A stretch of 64,000 nt of DNA. Origin: Vibrio sp. 99-8-1. GTDB taxonomy: Bacteria; Pseudomonadota; Gammaproteobacteria; Enterobacterales; Vibrionaceae. Shown in pieces: positions 26,754-35,738 of the stretch. A program made the translations under genes and the position numbers. Below the pieces are notes generated by a model. It had not been told where the DNA came from and searched no databases. It worked only from the letters and a program-made list of their open reading frames with translations. The stretch covers positions 23,996-87,995 of the forward strand of contig NZ_VTXE01000019.1 of assembly GCF_013114595.1 (NCBI RefSeq). The letters run 5' to 3'. Each line of letters begins with the position of its first letter. Within the stretch, counting starts at the first letter, position 1.

Positions 26754-29099
26754 ATGAGTCAAGGGATCAGCTTACAAATAGCAAAAGAGTTGAATGTTCG
26801 ACCAGAGCAAGTCAACGCCACCATAAATCTGATCGACGAAGGGAGTACTATCCCCTTTATTGCGAGATACCGAAAAGAAGTCACCGGAGGTTTGGACGAT
26901 ACTCAACTGCGCACGCTTGACAGCCGACTCACATATTTAAGAGAAATGGATGAACGTCGTCACGCCATTATTAAATCCATTACTGAGCAAGGCAAACTTA
27001 CCGCCGAACTAGAAAGAGAAATCGCTCAAGCAGACAGTAAAACTCGTTTAGAAGATCTCTATTTACCTTACAAACCCAAGCGCCGTACCAAGGGGCAAAT
27101 CGCCATTGAAGCGGGCTTACTGCCTTTAGCCGACACGCTATGGCAACAGGCAAATACTCAACCGGAAATAGAAGCACAAAAATACCTAAATCCGGAAATG
27201 AAGATAACCGACAGCAAAGCAGCCTTAGACGGTGCCCGCGCAATCGTCATGGAGCGCATTGCAGAAGATGCGAATCTCATTGAAAAACTGCGTCGCTATT
27301 TGTCTAGCCATGCTGAGTTACAATCTCGTGTAATAGAGGGTAAGCAGCAGCAAGGGGAAAAGTTTAAAGATTACTTTGAACACAACGAAAAGATCACTCG
27401 CGTACCTTCTCACCGAGCATTAGCCATGTTAAGAGGACGTAATGAGGGTTATTTGCAACTCTCCATGCAAGCCGACCCTAATCAGTTAGAGTCGACCAAA
27501 GGCTCCTATTGCGAAGAAATTATAGGCAAACATTACGGTATACATTTAAGTGATGCTCCTGCGGACAAATGGCGTAAACAAGCGATTAGCTGGGCATGGC
27601 GTATCAAAATCTCTACCCACATGGAAACCGAGCTTATCGGTGCCATGAAAGAGCGAGCAGAAATTGGCGCCATTGATGTTTTCGCCAGCAACCTTAAAGA
27701 TCTGTTAATGGCAGCACCAGCAGGACCTAGAGCAACATTAGGCTTGGATCCAGGATTAAGAACCGGCTCCAAAATGGCTGTTGTTGACAGCACAGGTAAA
27801 GTGTTAGCAACAGAGACTATTTATCCTAATCCGCCACAAAATCAGATAGATAAGTCTGCTCATACTCTTCAGCAGTTAATCAAAAAACACCACGTCGATC
27901 TTATTGCTATTGGTAATGGCACAGCATCTCGTGAAACAGACAGCTTTGTTGCCGATGCTTTAAAGCAGGCAAATCTAAGCGTACAAAAAATTATCGTTAG
28001 CGAAGCAGGGGCATCGGTTTACTCTGCTTCCGAACTGGCTGCAAATGAATTTCCCAATATGGATGTATCGCTTAGAGGTGCAGTTTCCATAGCCAGACGT
28101 CTACAAGATCCACTGGCAGAGCTGGTTAAGATTGACCCTAAATCTATTGGTGTAGGTCAATATCAGCATGACGTTAGCCAAGCTATGCTAGCAAAGCGCC
28201 TTGATGCCGTTGTAGAAGATTGTGTAAACGCTGTTGGCGTTGATGTAAACACGGCCTCTGCCGCTTTGCTTACCCGTGTGGCTGGCTTATCCAATACCAT
28301 TGCACAGAATATTGTTAACTTTCGCGATGAACATGGTCGTTTTGAAAGCAGAACGACTCTAAAAAAGGTCGCTCGCCTTGGACCAAAAGCGTTTGAACAA
28401 AGCGCTGGTTTTTTACGTATTATGAATGGTAAGAACCCATTAGATGCTTCATCGGTTCACCCTGAAGCTTATCCTGTGGTAAAAGCCATTGCGGACAAAA
28501 ATCATAAAAACATCCAAAGTCTATTGGCCGATAGTGCTTTCCTTACTGCATTAAACGCTAGCGATTACACCAGTGACTTGTTTGGCATCCCTACCGTAAC
28601 CGATATCATTAAGGAGCTTGATAAGCCGGGTCGAGATCCCAGACCAGAGTTTAAAACCGCTACCTTTGCTGCAGGAGTCAATAAAATATCAGACTTGGAA
28701 GCAGGTATGATTTTAGAAGGGGTGGTGTCCAATGTGGCTAATTTTGGGGCATTTGTCGATATTGGTGTTCATCAGGATGGTTTAGTCCATATCTCTGCTC
28801 TGACAGATCGATATGTTGCCGATCCTCGTGAAGTTGTAAAAGCGGGAGATATTGTCACCGTAAAAGTGACAGAGATAGATGTTCAACGTAAACGTATTGC
28901 TCTCACTATGCGCTTAAATGATAGCTCTGCAAGTCATTCTCGAACAACCGATACGCCGCGTTCAAGTAATAACCGTAACGCAAAAGGAAACAACGCTTCG
29001 CCGCGTCAGCAACAAAACACACGCAAAGAGCCGCCAGCAAATAGCGCAATGGGTGGCGCATTCGCAGCAGCTTTTGCAAATAACAAACGAAACAAATAA
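26754..29099 (+). CDS. tex: Transcription accessory protein Tex (S1 RNA-binding)
   Basis: A 781-residue nucleic-acid-binding protein. In order it has the N-terminal helical domain ([20 protein letters not shown]), a YqgF/RNase H-like domain ([17 protein letters not shown] near residue 328), helix-hairpin-helix repeats ([20 protein letters not shown]), and a C-terminal S1 domain ([20 protein letters not shown] near residue 651). The tail is a low-complexity Ser/Asn/Arg-rich segment of about 60 residues, normal for Tex. It is single-gene, rightward, with GAGAAG as SD. Confidence 0.95.
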   Translation: MSQGISLQIAKELNVRPEQVNATINLIDEGSTIPFIARYRKEVTGGLDDTQLRTLDSRLTYLREMDERRHAIIKSITEQGKLTAELEREIAQADSKTRLEDLYLPYKPKRRTKGQIAIEAGLLPLADTLWQQANTQPEIEAQKYLNPEMKITDSKAALDGARAIVMERIAEDANLIEKLRRYLSSHAELQSRVIEGKQQQGEKFKDYFEHNEKITRVPSHRALAMLRGRNEGYLQLSMQADPNQLESTKGSYCEEIIGKHYGIHLSDAPADKWRKQAISWAWRIKISTHMETELIGAMKERAEIGAIDVFASNLKDLLMAAPAGPRATLGLDPGLRTGSKMAVVDSTGKVLATETIYPNPPQNQIDKSAHTLQQLIKKHHVDLIAIGNGTASRETDSFVADALKQANLSVQKIIVSEAGASVYSASELAANEFPNMDVSLRGAVSIARRLQDPLAELVKIDPKSIGVGQYQHDVSQAMLAKRLDAVVEDCVNAVGVDVNTASAALLTRVAGLSNTIAQNIVNFRDEHGRFESRTTLKKVARLGPKAFEQSAGFLRIMNGKNPLDASSVHPEAYPVVKAIADKNHKNIQSLLADSAFLTALNASDYTSDLFGIPTVTDIIKELDKPGRDPRPEFKTATFAAGVNKISDLEAGMILEGVVSNVANFGAFVDIGVHQDGLVHISALTDRYVADPREVVKAGDIVTVKVTEIDVQRKRIALTMRLNDSSASHSRTTDTPRSSNNRNAKGNNASPRQQQNTRKEPPANSAMGGAFAAAFANNKRNK

Positions 29100-29104
29100 T
29101 AAGC

Positions 29105-29204
29105 GGAACTCGAGGTAGCGAGGTTACTGGATTTTGGAGACAGCATTTTTCCAAGTCCAGACCTCCCGCTAGCTCGTATTCTAGATACTCAAAGAGTATC
29201 TAGA
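29105..29204. repeat. Palindromic element after tex (REP-like) with an 11-bp perfect hairpin
   Basis: Two structures lie end to end. First, imperfect arms near 29108-29130 (CTCGAGGTAGCGAGG...) and 29155-29176 (...CCTCCCGCTAGCTCG) pair around a short core. Second, TCTAGATACTC (29180-29190) and GAGTATCTAGA (29194-29204) form a perfect 11-bp stem with an AAA loop, overlapping the stop codon of the leftward gene. There is no long U-run. It could be a repeated extragenic palindrome acting as a transcript barrier between the convergent genes. Confidence 0.55.
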
Positions 29205-29670
29205 GCACCGCAATCACCTCAGAAGGCGTATTTGGTGCGACGGCATGACCATAGTGATACTTAATCACTGTACGTCGACGCTCCATTTTTCCCTGAACAA
29301 TTGCCGCTTCAACTAAACTTTTCGGTAACCGAAAGCGAATGGTATAACCCATTCCCTGTTTTTCAGAATAAGTTTGTAACGCAATTAACTCAAATAAGCG
29401 ACTTAGTGTGTCTTTTGGCTCTTCACTGCGAGCAGAAGACGTATTAGCCTCATTATCCAACTCATAGTCAGGGTGGTCAGATGGCTCCCAAGCAGGTCGT
29501 TTCCGGCGTTTGTCTTCGGCCTTCACCCGTCTTTCTGCATTGGTTTTAGCCAGTTCTACTGGCGGCGTAACAGGTTCACGAACCTTATTATCTCTTGCCG
29601 CTTGTTCAGTTTGAACATTGACCGAAGGGGCAATCAGTGGCACGTTCACATTGGTCGGCGACACAATCAT
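29200..29670 (-). CDS. Conserved hypothetical protein, charged/disordered N-terminus
   Basis: A 156-residue protein with a strong AAGGAGG SD before the ATG. Residues 1-80 are low-complexity and rich in charged residues and proline (KAEDKRRKRPAWEPSDHPDY), probably disordered. Residues 85-156 form a small folded region (LSRLFELIALQTYSEKQGMG, then YTIRFRLPKSLVEAAIVQG). No enzyme motif is seen. I recall a gene of this kind between tex and bioH in vibrios, so it is likely real and lineage-specific. Its function is unknown. Confidence 0.7.
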   Translation of the reverse strand: MIVSPTNVNVPLIAPSVNVQTEQAARDNKVREPVTPPVELAKTNAERRVKAEDKRRKRPAWEPSDHPDYELDNEANTSSARSEEPKDTLSRLFELIALQTYSEKQGMGYTIRFRLPKSLVEAAIVQGKMERRRTVIKYHYGHAVAPNTPSEVIAVL

Positions 29671-29752
29671 GACAAACCTCCTTCTACATCAACCAGTCCG
29701 AATATCAACTATATCCTGCTTGGTTAGGTTACTTATCGGCCAATTTGTTCAA

Positions 29753-30520
29753 TTATTTACCACTAAATTGAATTAATTTGTCACAAAACAGATCTAATTC
29801 CGTCATGAAAGGCGCATGAGAAGAGTCAGAAAATACGTAATGTGTTGAATATGGAATGGTTTTTAGCAAATCATCTGCGACTTTTACCGGAACAAGCCCA
29901 TCAAGCCGTCCATACAAACGCAGCAGCGGCATGGTCAGTTTTGCTAAATCGCCTCTCAAGTCGATCTCTGCGAGCAGTGCTAAGCCGAGTTTCAAACTAT
30001 TTTCTGAAGGTAATGTTCGAGAGAGAACGGCTCTCTTTAACGTTTTAACGTCTTGCCTTGCTGTTGGGCTTCCCATCGCTTGAAGCGCCATAAATCGCTC
30101 AATAGTCGTTTTAAAGTCCACCATCAACTGTTCGGTAAAGGCATCCAGAACTTCCGGTTTGATTCCTCTCCATGGACGCTCTGCAGCAAATTTAGGTGAA
30201 CTGGCTACAGTAATTAACTTAGAGACTCTTTCTGCGTGCTGTAAGGCAACCTGAGTAGCAATAAGCCCTCCTAACGACCAACCAACCCATATCGCCTTTT
30301 CCGGCGCGGCTTGTAGAACCAAGCGAACAATCTCATCTAAGTCTTCAGCGCCAACATCGGAGCTGTGGCCATAGCCGGGCAGATCAACAACGTGCACGGT
30401 AAAATGATGAGAAAGGGCATCAACGGTCTGCTGCCAAACTGCACCATTCATTCCCCAGCCATGCACCAAAACCAGGTCATCACCACTTCCTTCCCGCTGC
30501 CAATATAGTTCCGACTTCAT
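29753..30520 (-). CDS. bioH: Pimeloyl-ACP methyl ester carboxylesterase
   Basis: Removes the methyl group of pimeloyl-ACP methyl ester, closing the pimelate stage of biotin synthesis. It is an alpha/beta hydrolase of 255 residues: oxyanion segment LVHGWGMNGAVW, nucleophile serine in GWSLGG near residue 81, aspartate in YGRLDGLVP and histidine in SDSSHAPFMT. The ATG at 30520 has an AGGAG SD and gives MKSELYWQREG; the longer frame to 30598 would overlap the divergent comF start. Biotin genes are not nearby, as is common for bioH. Confidence 0.93.
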   Translation of the reverse strand: MKSELYWQREGSGDDLVLVHGWGMNGAVWQQTVDALSHHFTVHVVDLPGYGHSSDVGAEDLDEIVRLVLQAAPEKAIWVGWSLGGLIATQVALQHAERVSKLITVASSPKFAAERPWRGIKPEVLDAFTEQLMVDFKTTIERFMALQAMGSPTARQDVKTLKRAVLSRTLPSENSLKLGLALLAEIDLRGDLAKLTMPLLRLYGRLDGLVPVKVADDLLKTIPYSTHYVFSDSSHAPFMTELDLFCDKLIQFSGK

Positions 30521-30603
30521 TACATCTCCTACTTCTTTCATACATTTGTTATGCACTGCAATGCTAATTTCATTCAATACCAGCCGATAAGGTGTCAATC
30601 GCT

Positions 30604-31311
30604 ATGGCTTTTCCATTGATACGACGTACATTACATCACCATTTTACATCCAATTGTCATCTATGTGGTCTCACCATCTCTCCGCCACTTGGTGAAACTA
30701 TTTGGTGTAACCACTGCTTACGCTATTTTCAAACGAATCCAAGATGCCAGCAATGCGGTTTATTAACCCCCACACCAGTGAGCCAGTGTGGCCGCTGTTT
30801 AACGCAACCTCCACCATGGAACAGGCTGTACTGTATCGGAGACTATAGGTACCCACTCTCTTATTATGTGTATCAATTAAAATATGCAGGTATGTTCCAA
30901 TACGCCTATGATCTAAGTTACTTACTTTCTCAACATATTGATACACCAGCACCTCTTATCACCTCTGTTCCTCTTCATTGGCGACGATACCTTAAACGTG
31001 GATTTAACCAAAGTGACGTTATTGCACATTACCTTTGCCAACACTTCTCTACGCCGTCAATTCTGAATAAGCAACTGTTTAAAAGAATCCGGGCCACGCC
31101 ATATCAACAAGGGCTAAACAAACAGCAGAGGAAAAGAAACTTAAACAATGCATTTCGATTGCAAGAGCAACCACCTTATCAGCATATTGCGATTGTTGAT
31201 GATGTCGTTACAACAGGTAGCACGGTACGACATTTATGCGATTTACTGCTTGATGTTGGCGTTAAAAAAATTGATATTTACTCTCTATGCCGAACACCAG
31301 AGCCATCATAA
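30604..31311 (+). CDS. comF: ComF family phosphoribosyltransferase-like protein
   Basis: A 235-residue protein with N-terminal cysteine pairs (CHLC...CNHC...CQQC...CGRC, about residues 17-65) that look like zinc ribbons, and a C-terminal phosphoribosyltransferase fold with IAIVDDVVTTGSTVRHLCDL near residue 194. Family members (ComF/GntX) are linked to natural DNA uptake in Haemophilus and Bacillus, and vibrios are naturally competent. A GTG at 30592 is an alternative start; the ATG at 30604 has AAGG upstream. It is divergent from bioH and upstream of nfuA. Confidence 0.87.
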   Translation: MAFPLIRRTLHHHFTSNCHLCGLTISPPLGETIWCNHCLRYFQTNPRCQQCGLLTPTPVSQCGRCLTQPPPWNRLYCIGDYRYPLSYYVYQLKYAGMFQYAYDLSYLLSQHIDTPAPLITSVPLHWRRYLKRGFNQSDVIAHYLCQHFSTPSILNKQLFKRIRATPYQQGLNKQQRKRNLNNAFRLQEQPPYQHIAIVDDVVTTGSTVRHLCDLLLDVGVKKIDIYSLCRTPEPS

Positions 31312-31397
31312 ACAGAAAAATGAAATTTTATTGGCATCCTGGTAGTAGCAGAGTAGAATAAACTGAAATAACCTACCAAATAAGTCAGGTATTAGTC

Positions 31398-31985
31398 GTG
31401 TCAAATATTGTATCTATAACTGAAAATGCTCAATCTCATTTCGCCAAGCTGCTTGAACAGCAACCGGAAGGCACCAACATCCGTGTATTTGTGGTAAACC
31501 CAGGAACACCCAATGCAGAGTGTGGCGTATCTTACTGCCCACCAGAAGCGGTAGAAGCTGCCGATACCGAGATGCCATTTAGCGGTTTCTCTGCGTTTGT
31601 TGACGAACTTAGCATGCCTTTTTTAGAAGAGGCTGAGATTGATTTCGTAACCGATAAAATGGGCTCTCAGCTTACCTTGAAAGCTCCGAACGCCAAAATG
31701 CGTAAAGTCTCCGATGATGCATCTTTAATGGAGCGCGTTGAATACGCAATTCAAACTCAAGTGAACCCTCAACTAGCCGGCCACGGTGGTCATGTCAGTT
31801 TAATAGAGATAACCGAAGATGGTGTCGCACTGGTTCAATTTGGTGGAGGCTGCAACGGCTGTTCAATGGTTGATGTCACACTAAAAGAAGGCATTGAAAA
31901 AGAGCTTATTCAACAGTTTGAAGGTGAACTAACAGCGGTTCGTGACTCCACAGAGCACGATCGCGGCGAGCACTCTTACTACTAA
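31398..31985 (+). CDS. nfuA: Fe-S biogenesis protein NfuA
   Basis: Carrier that delivers 4Fe-4S clusters to target proteins. Of 195 residues, the first ~100 form a degenerate A-type domain ([21 protein letters not shown]) and the last ~90 form the Nfu domain with the cluster-binding [12 protein letters not shown] near residue 149. The start is GTG at 31398 with an AGG SD; this gives the family N-terminus MSNIVSITE. The neighbours bioH/comF are the standard context. Confidence 0.95.
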   Translation: MSNIVSITENAQSHFAKLLEQQPEGTNIRVFVVNPGTPNAECGVSYCPPEAVEAADTEMPFSGFSAFVDELSMPFLEEAEIDFVTDKMGSQLTLKAPNAKMRKVSDDASLMERVEYAIQTQVNPQLAGHGGHVSLIEITEDGVALVQFGGGCNGCSMVDVTLKEGIEKELIQQFEGELTAVRDSTEHDRGEHSYY

Positions 31986-32010
31986 GTCAATCCCACACAG
32001 ATCTTTAGCT

Positions 32011-32035
32011 AAAGCCACCTGAATCGGTGGCTTTT
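32011..32035. terminator. Terminator after nfuA
   Basis: Stem AAAGCCACC (32011-32019) with GGTGGCTTT (32026-32034), loop TGAATC. It lies 25 bases after nfuA and just past the end of the convergent 616-codon gene, so it can serve both. Confidence 0.85.
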
Positions 32036-32041
32036 ATCTAA

Positions 32042-33892
32042 CTAATAGTTCTCTTTCAAAAAAAGGTAAGTAGGCTCAGGGACTATTTTTCTAATTTGCT
32101 CAAAGTTTTTGTATTCAAGGTACTTACGTACGCTTGAAGCACTAATTACTTCACCATCGGTTGAAACCCTATCTATAATCTCAACATCTATGTTGTACTT
32201 CGGCAGTAATTCTTGCATCTTCTCGTTGTACTGTCGGGTAATTTCACATTTTGGTTCGTCACCCAAAAAGATGATATCTATATTCAACTTCTTAGCGATG
32301 TACTCACAAAAGAACCAAGCTTCTACTGAGGCATCGGCTTTTGCCTCTGAATTCTCTTTAGCAAAATAATCGGGATAAGTAAGCTCTGTACAGATGAACT
32401 TCCCCCCTCTTAGCACGGTCACATTATCCATATGAGCGGTGCTTTCAGAAACTAACTTTAACCTGTCTTCAAATTTAAAAAACGATTTATCCTCTTCTAT
32501 AACAAAGATAAATAACTTATCGACCTGCTTAGAAGCGTGCTCAATAAGGTGCATGTGGCCAATCGTAATAGGATTGCAGTTTACAGCCACACTACCAACC
32601 TTTTGCTCGGGTTCCGGAGTGTAACTATCGAGCATTTCAAGATAACTATTCATATCGCACGACTCAAGCGCTTGTGCCGTTTGTTTATATAGAAAATACT
32701 TAAATTTCTCTAACACATCCAAGACTTTGTCATCTGGTTCAATAGAATTTGGAATCGATACGCGATGGCGATCAATCAATGGCAACAAAATATTATCGGA
32801 AATAATTTTGCCAATAACCTGATTACCTTTAGGTGAAAAATGACACTGGTGTTTGGTCAAATCAATAAAAAAGTCAGAGCCACGACTGACATCATTTAAG
32901 TCTATACGAGTAATACAGTCGTCATTTATATTATTAAACTCATCAAAGTCGAAAAACACCACGATATCATTTGGATTGATATCAGTTTGTACTAGGTTGT
33001 TCATTGCCAGCAGTAAGTTCATACCTAACACGCCATGATTCTCTAACTTAATGCCGTCATGCGCCCGATTGACTTGCTTTTGCACCTGACTAACCAAGGT
33101 ATCTTCGTCACTCATACCAATAGAGAAAGTCGTTGATGACCCAAAAAATATCACTTTTCTATCCACTGTCTCAGGTTGATTTACCGTGGTACGTAACCCA
33201 TTGCGAACGGATACTAGTGTATTTTCAAAATCTGAAAGTTGAACCTTTGTTGCTCTGATCACTGGAGGGGTATAACTAAACAGCTCATTAAATTTGTTAT
33301 CATATTTTTCGGTATATAACTGCTTAATATAACTGGGTGGATTGTTTGTCTTACTCCAATCATTTCTGTTTGCTATGTATAGATAGCTATTTGCGATAAG
33401 ATCTTTTTCCTGAGCAGATTTTCCTCTAAGCAGTTTTCCCTTTCCTGTCACTTGAATAAATGACGGAACACCTCCCTTACTAACAATGTAATCTTTAATA
33501 AAGCTTATTTTATCAACATCATACAAGTTATCATTGAGATCATCGATAAGACGAATTAGATTTGTCGTCCCTTCTTGAAAAGAAAAGTTATGTTCTTTTT
33601 CTAACTGTTCCATTTCTTCATATTTGTTGTTCATGATGTACAGATTTAGCAGGACAAAATAGTAATCCTGCCTCTCACCATCATAAAAAAGTTCTTCTGC
33701 ATACTTTATAGCTTTGTTATAAGCACCCGATCTTATATAAAGTTTGACCAACTTAGTGTTCAAAATGAACTTACGCTTTCGCGAGCAAAATTCTCTTAAT
33801 AAAAGGTATTTAGTCAACCTAGCTGTTAAAAATAAGCGTCTAAAATACATAAATGATGCCTTAAAACTTAATATCAAAATACTCTCAAACAT
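32042..33892 (-). CDS. Three-part protein: TPR-like + SGNH-hydrolase-like + CitC-like nucleotidyltransferase
   Basis: A 616-residue orphan protein. Residues 1-110 are helical, with a TPR-like pair (NTKLVKLYIRSGAYNKAIKY, then the matching helix). Residues 246-380 look like an SGNH/GDSL hydrolase: VIFFGSSTTFSIG (S252/S253 as nucleophile candidate), ENHGVLGMN, and HFSPKGNQVIG with H351. Residues 432-616 match the C-terminal domain of citrate lyase ligase CitC: GSVAVNCNPITIGHMHLIEH (TxGH at 443-446), ISASSVRKYL, IFLGDEPKCEITRQYNEKM. No citrate lyase genes are nearby. M15 (33850), with AAGG upstream, is a better-supported start than 33892. The DNA looks more AT-rich than the neighbouring genes. 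Function unknown. Confidence 0.72.
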   Translation of the reverse strand: MFESILILSFKASFMYFRRLFLTARLTKYLLLREFCSRKRKFILNTKLVKLYIRSGAYNKAIKYAEELFYDGERQDYYFVLLNLYIMNNKYEEMEQLEKEHNFSFQEGTTNLIRLIDDLNDNLYDVDKISFIKDYIVSKGGVPSFIQVTGKGKLLRGKSAQEKDLIANSYLYIANRNDWSKTNNPPSYIKQLYTEKYDNKFNELFSYTPPVIRATKVQLSDFENTLVSVRNGLRTTVNQPETVDRKVIFFGSSTTFSIGMSDEDTLVSQVQKQVNRAHDGIKLENHGVLGMNLLLAMNNLVQTDINPNDIVVFFDFDEFNNINDDCITRIDLNDVSRGSDFFIDLTKHQCHFSPKGNQVIGKIISDNILLPLIDRHRVSIPNSIEPDDKVLDVLEKFKYFLYKQTAQALESCDMNSYLEMLDSYTPEPEQKVGSVAVNCNPITIGHMHLIEHASKQVDKLFIFVIEEDKSFFKFEDRLKLVSESTAHMDNVTVLRGGKFICTELTYPDYFAKENSEAKADASVEAWFFCEYIAKKLNIDIIFLGDEPKCEITRQYNEKMQELLPKYNIDVEIIDRVSTDGEVISASSVRKYLEYKNFEQIRKIVPEPTYLFLKENY

Positions 33893-34170
33893 GATACTTG
33901 GTAAGGGGTGAATATAGAGTTAATCGCTACGAATATAGCACTAACAGAAAACGCGAAGGCTATCATAAGCACTTGATAGAAAATAGTTTTCTAGTAAACG
34001 AAACTGGAAAACTATCTGTCGTGTTCCAAATTTAATCTAAATCTGCTCTAGATATTGCGGTTAACAAACTTTGATCAGCTCATCAAAACGAGCCAATCTC
34101 GTTCTCTAAGGTGAGGAGGGCAATAATATGAAGAAATATCAGATAGAAAGGAAAGACAACTACATTTAAA
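33893..34170. other. Intergenic region upstream of the three-part protein gene
   Basis: It holds the likely promoter of the leftward gene, although no consensus boxes stand out (two TATATT motifs lie near 33910-33945 on the minus strand). A hairpin is formed by ATAGTTTTCTAG (33983-33994) and CTGGAAAACTAT (34004-34015). On the plus strand, GGTGAGGAGGG at 34110-34120 precedes a 13-codon frame at 34128-34169. Confidence 0.4.
34128..34169 (+). CDS. Possible 13-codon small ORF with strong SD
   Basis: ATG at 34128 encodes MKKYQIERKDNYI and stops at 34167-34169. It has an unusually strong ribosome-binding site (GGTGAGGAGGG, about 8 bases upstream), but no recognised promoter. It is antisense to the region behind cysQ and immediately precedes the hairpin that terminates cysQ on the other strand. 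Chance is a real possibility. Confidence 0.2.
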   Translation: MKKYQIERKDNYI

Positions 34171-34196
34171 AAGCCAGCAATTTATATCACTGGCTT
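34166..34196 (-). terminator. Terminator of the nudE-cysQ transcript
   Basis: On the minus strand AAGCCAG (34190-34196) pairs with CTGGCTT (34171-34177) around a 12-base loop, followed by a U-run. It lies about 50 bases after the cysQ stop. Confidence 0.7.
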
Positions 34197-34245
34197 GGCA
34201 AAAATAGCTATTTTAGAGGAGGGGATACCTAGATTTGTGCCTCAA

Positions 34246-35076
34246 TCATACTTTTTCCTTTAAAATCGTTGCCCATGGTAGGTTTTCGTCCCCCAACACA
34301 ATAAAGTTTGGGTTCTCCAAGGTTTCTCTTTCGTTATAAGATAAGGCTTCTAATTGGGTACTTAATATTCGACCACCCGCTTCTTGAACAATGCACTGTG
34401 TCGCAGCCGTATCCCACTCTCCTGTTGGCCCTAAACGCAAATAACAGTCCACAGCACCTTCTGCGACTAAACAGGCCTTTAATGCTGCAGAGCCTAACGG
34501 AATCAGCTCATAGTTCCACGCTGGAGACATCTTATTGGTAATATTATTGATATTCTGTCGGCGACTTATAGCAATAGATAACGTACTGCTCTGCTCTTCA
34601 TGTATCAGCGTTTTTATACGGATACTCTCGCTCATATTGGGAATCTTCCAAGCCCCTTTACCTTCATAGGCATAGTAAGAGACTCCAGATACCGGCGCAT
34701 AAACAACCCCCATTACAGGCCGATTGTTTTCCACTAAAGCAATGATAGTGGCAAAATCGCCACTTCGGGCAATAAACTCTTGGGTTCCATCAAGTGGATC
34801 AACTAACCAGTAACGATCCCATTGGGCGCGCTTTTCCAATGCAATATCGGCCGCTTCTTCAGAAAGTACCGGAATATCAGGCGTTAATTCGCTTAATTTT
34901 TCAGAAATAAGCTTATGAGCAGCCAAATCTGCACTCGTCACCGGAGTTTCATCACTCTTAATAAAGGATTCATACTGATTGTTCTGATAGATATCTAAGA
35001 TCAGTTGCCCGGCTGAACGAGCAATATCGATAACAGATGGTAAAAGGTGAGAAAGATCTTTTCGTAACGTCGACAT
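34246..35076 (-). CDS. cysQ: 3'(2'),5'-bisphosphate nucleotidase CysQ
   Basis: Magnesium-dependent phosphatase that recycles 3'-phosphoadenosine 5'-phosphate from sulfate assimilation. The 276-residue inositol-monophosphatase fold shows VLSEEAAD (metal ligands), WLVDPLDGTQEFIARSGDFA near residue 97 and GEWDTAATQCIVQEAGGRI near residue 222. It is 9 bases downstream of nudE and likely co-transcribed with it, as in E. coli-type and vibrio contexts. Confidence 0.95.
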   Translation of the reverse strand: MSTLRKDLSHLLPSVIDIARSAGQLILDIYQNNQYESFIKSDETPVTSADLAAHKLISEKLSELTPDIPVLSEEAADIALEKRAQWDRYWLVDPLDGTQEFIARSGDFATIIALVENNRPVMGVVYAPVSGVSYYAYEGKGAWKIPNMSESIRIKTLIHEEQSSTLSIAISRRQNINNITNKMSPAWNYELIPLGSAALKACLVAEGAVDCYLRLGPTGEWDTAATQCIVQEAGGRILSTQLEALSYNERETLENPNFIVLGDENLPWATILKEKV

Positions 35077-35085
35077 TAACTATCC

Positions 35086-35643
35086 CTATATTTCTCTATT
35101 GGCAATGTGTCGCTGAGCCAACATAAGTGCCGCAATGCTTCTCGCTTCACTAAAATCCAAATGAGAAAGAAGATCTTCTGCCTGACTTAACGGCCAGCGA
35201 ACAACTTCTAATGGTTCAGGCTCATCCCCTTCCAGTGACTCCAAATAGAGATCTTCGACCAAAAATAACGTCATTTTTGCCGAGAAGTATGAAGGAGCCA
35301 ATATCACCTGTTTTAACGGCGTCAACTCTCTTGCGCCAAATCCAATCTCTTCTTTCAACTCTCTGTTAGCTGCCTGCTGAGGAGTTTCCCCCAGATCAAC
35401 TAATCCTTTAGGAAAGCCCAGTTCGTACTCTTCGGTTCCCGCAGCATATTCACGAACCAGCAGCAAGTCCCCCTCTTCAGTAAGAGGAACCATCATCACG
35501 GCTTGCCTGCCACTGCGCTTCATTCTCTCGTATGTACGCTTTACACCATTTGAAAACTCTAAATCGAGAGACTCAATAGAAAACAGTTTCGATTTCGCGA
35601 CCATCTCAACCGATAAAATTTTCGGCATTATTTTTTTTGCCAT
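35086..35643 (-). CDS. nudE: ADP compounds hydrolase NudE
   Basis: Nudix hydrolase acting on ADP-ribose, NADH and diadenosine polyphosphates. The Nudix box GLVDLGETPQQAANRELKEE followed by IGFGA is complete (near residue 81). The ATG at 35643 with GGGAAG SD gives MAKKIMPKILSVEM and 185 residues, close to the 186 of E. coli NudE; the frame extends to 35679 without support. It lies between the gsp operon and cysQ. Confidence 0.93.
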   Translation of the reverse strand: MAKKIMPKILSVEMVAKSKLFSIESLDLEFSNGVKRTYERMKRSGRQAVMMVPLTEEGDLLLVREYAAGTEEYELGFPKGLVDLGETPQQAANRELKEEIGFGARELTPLKQVILAPSYFSAKMTLFLVEDLYLESLEGDEPEPLEVVRWPLSQAEDLLSHLDFSEARSIAALMLAQRHIANREI

Positions 35644-35738
35644 CTCTCTTCCCTTCCCTTGAATTAGTCTGGCGATCATTAATTACATACTAGCGCTCTT
35701 ACTTACTATGTAAATAGATTCGTTGCCATTAGTATTCG

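Noticed and set aside
32042..33892. Naming the gene citC (citrate lyase ligase)
   Set aside because: Only the last third matches CitC, and no citrate lyase subunits or citX/citG genes are in the window.
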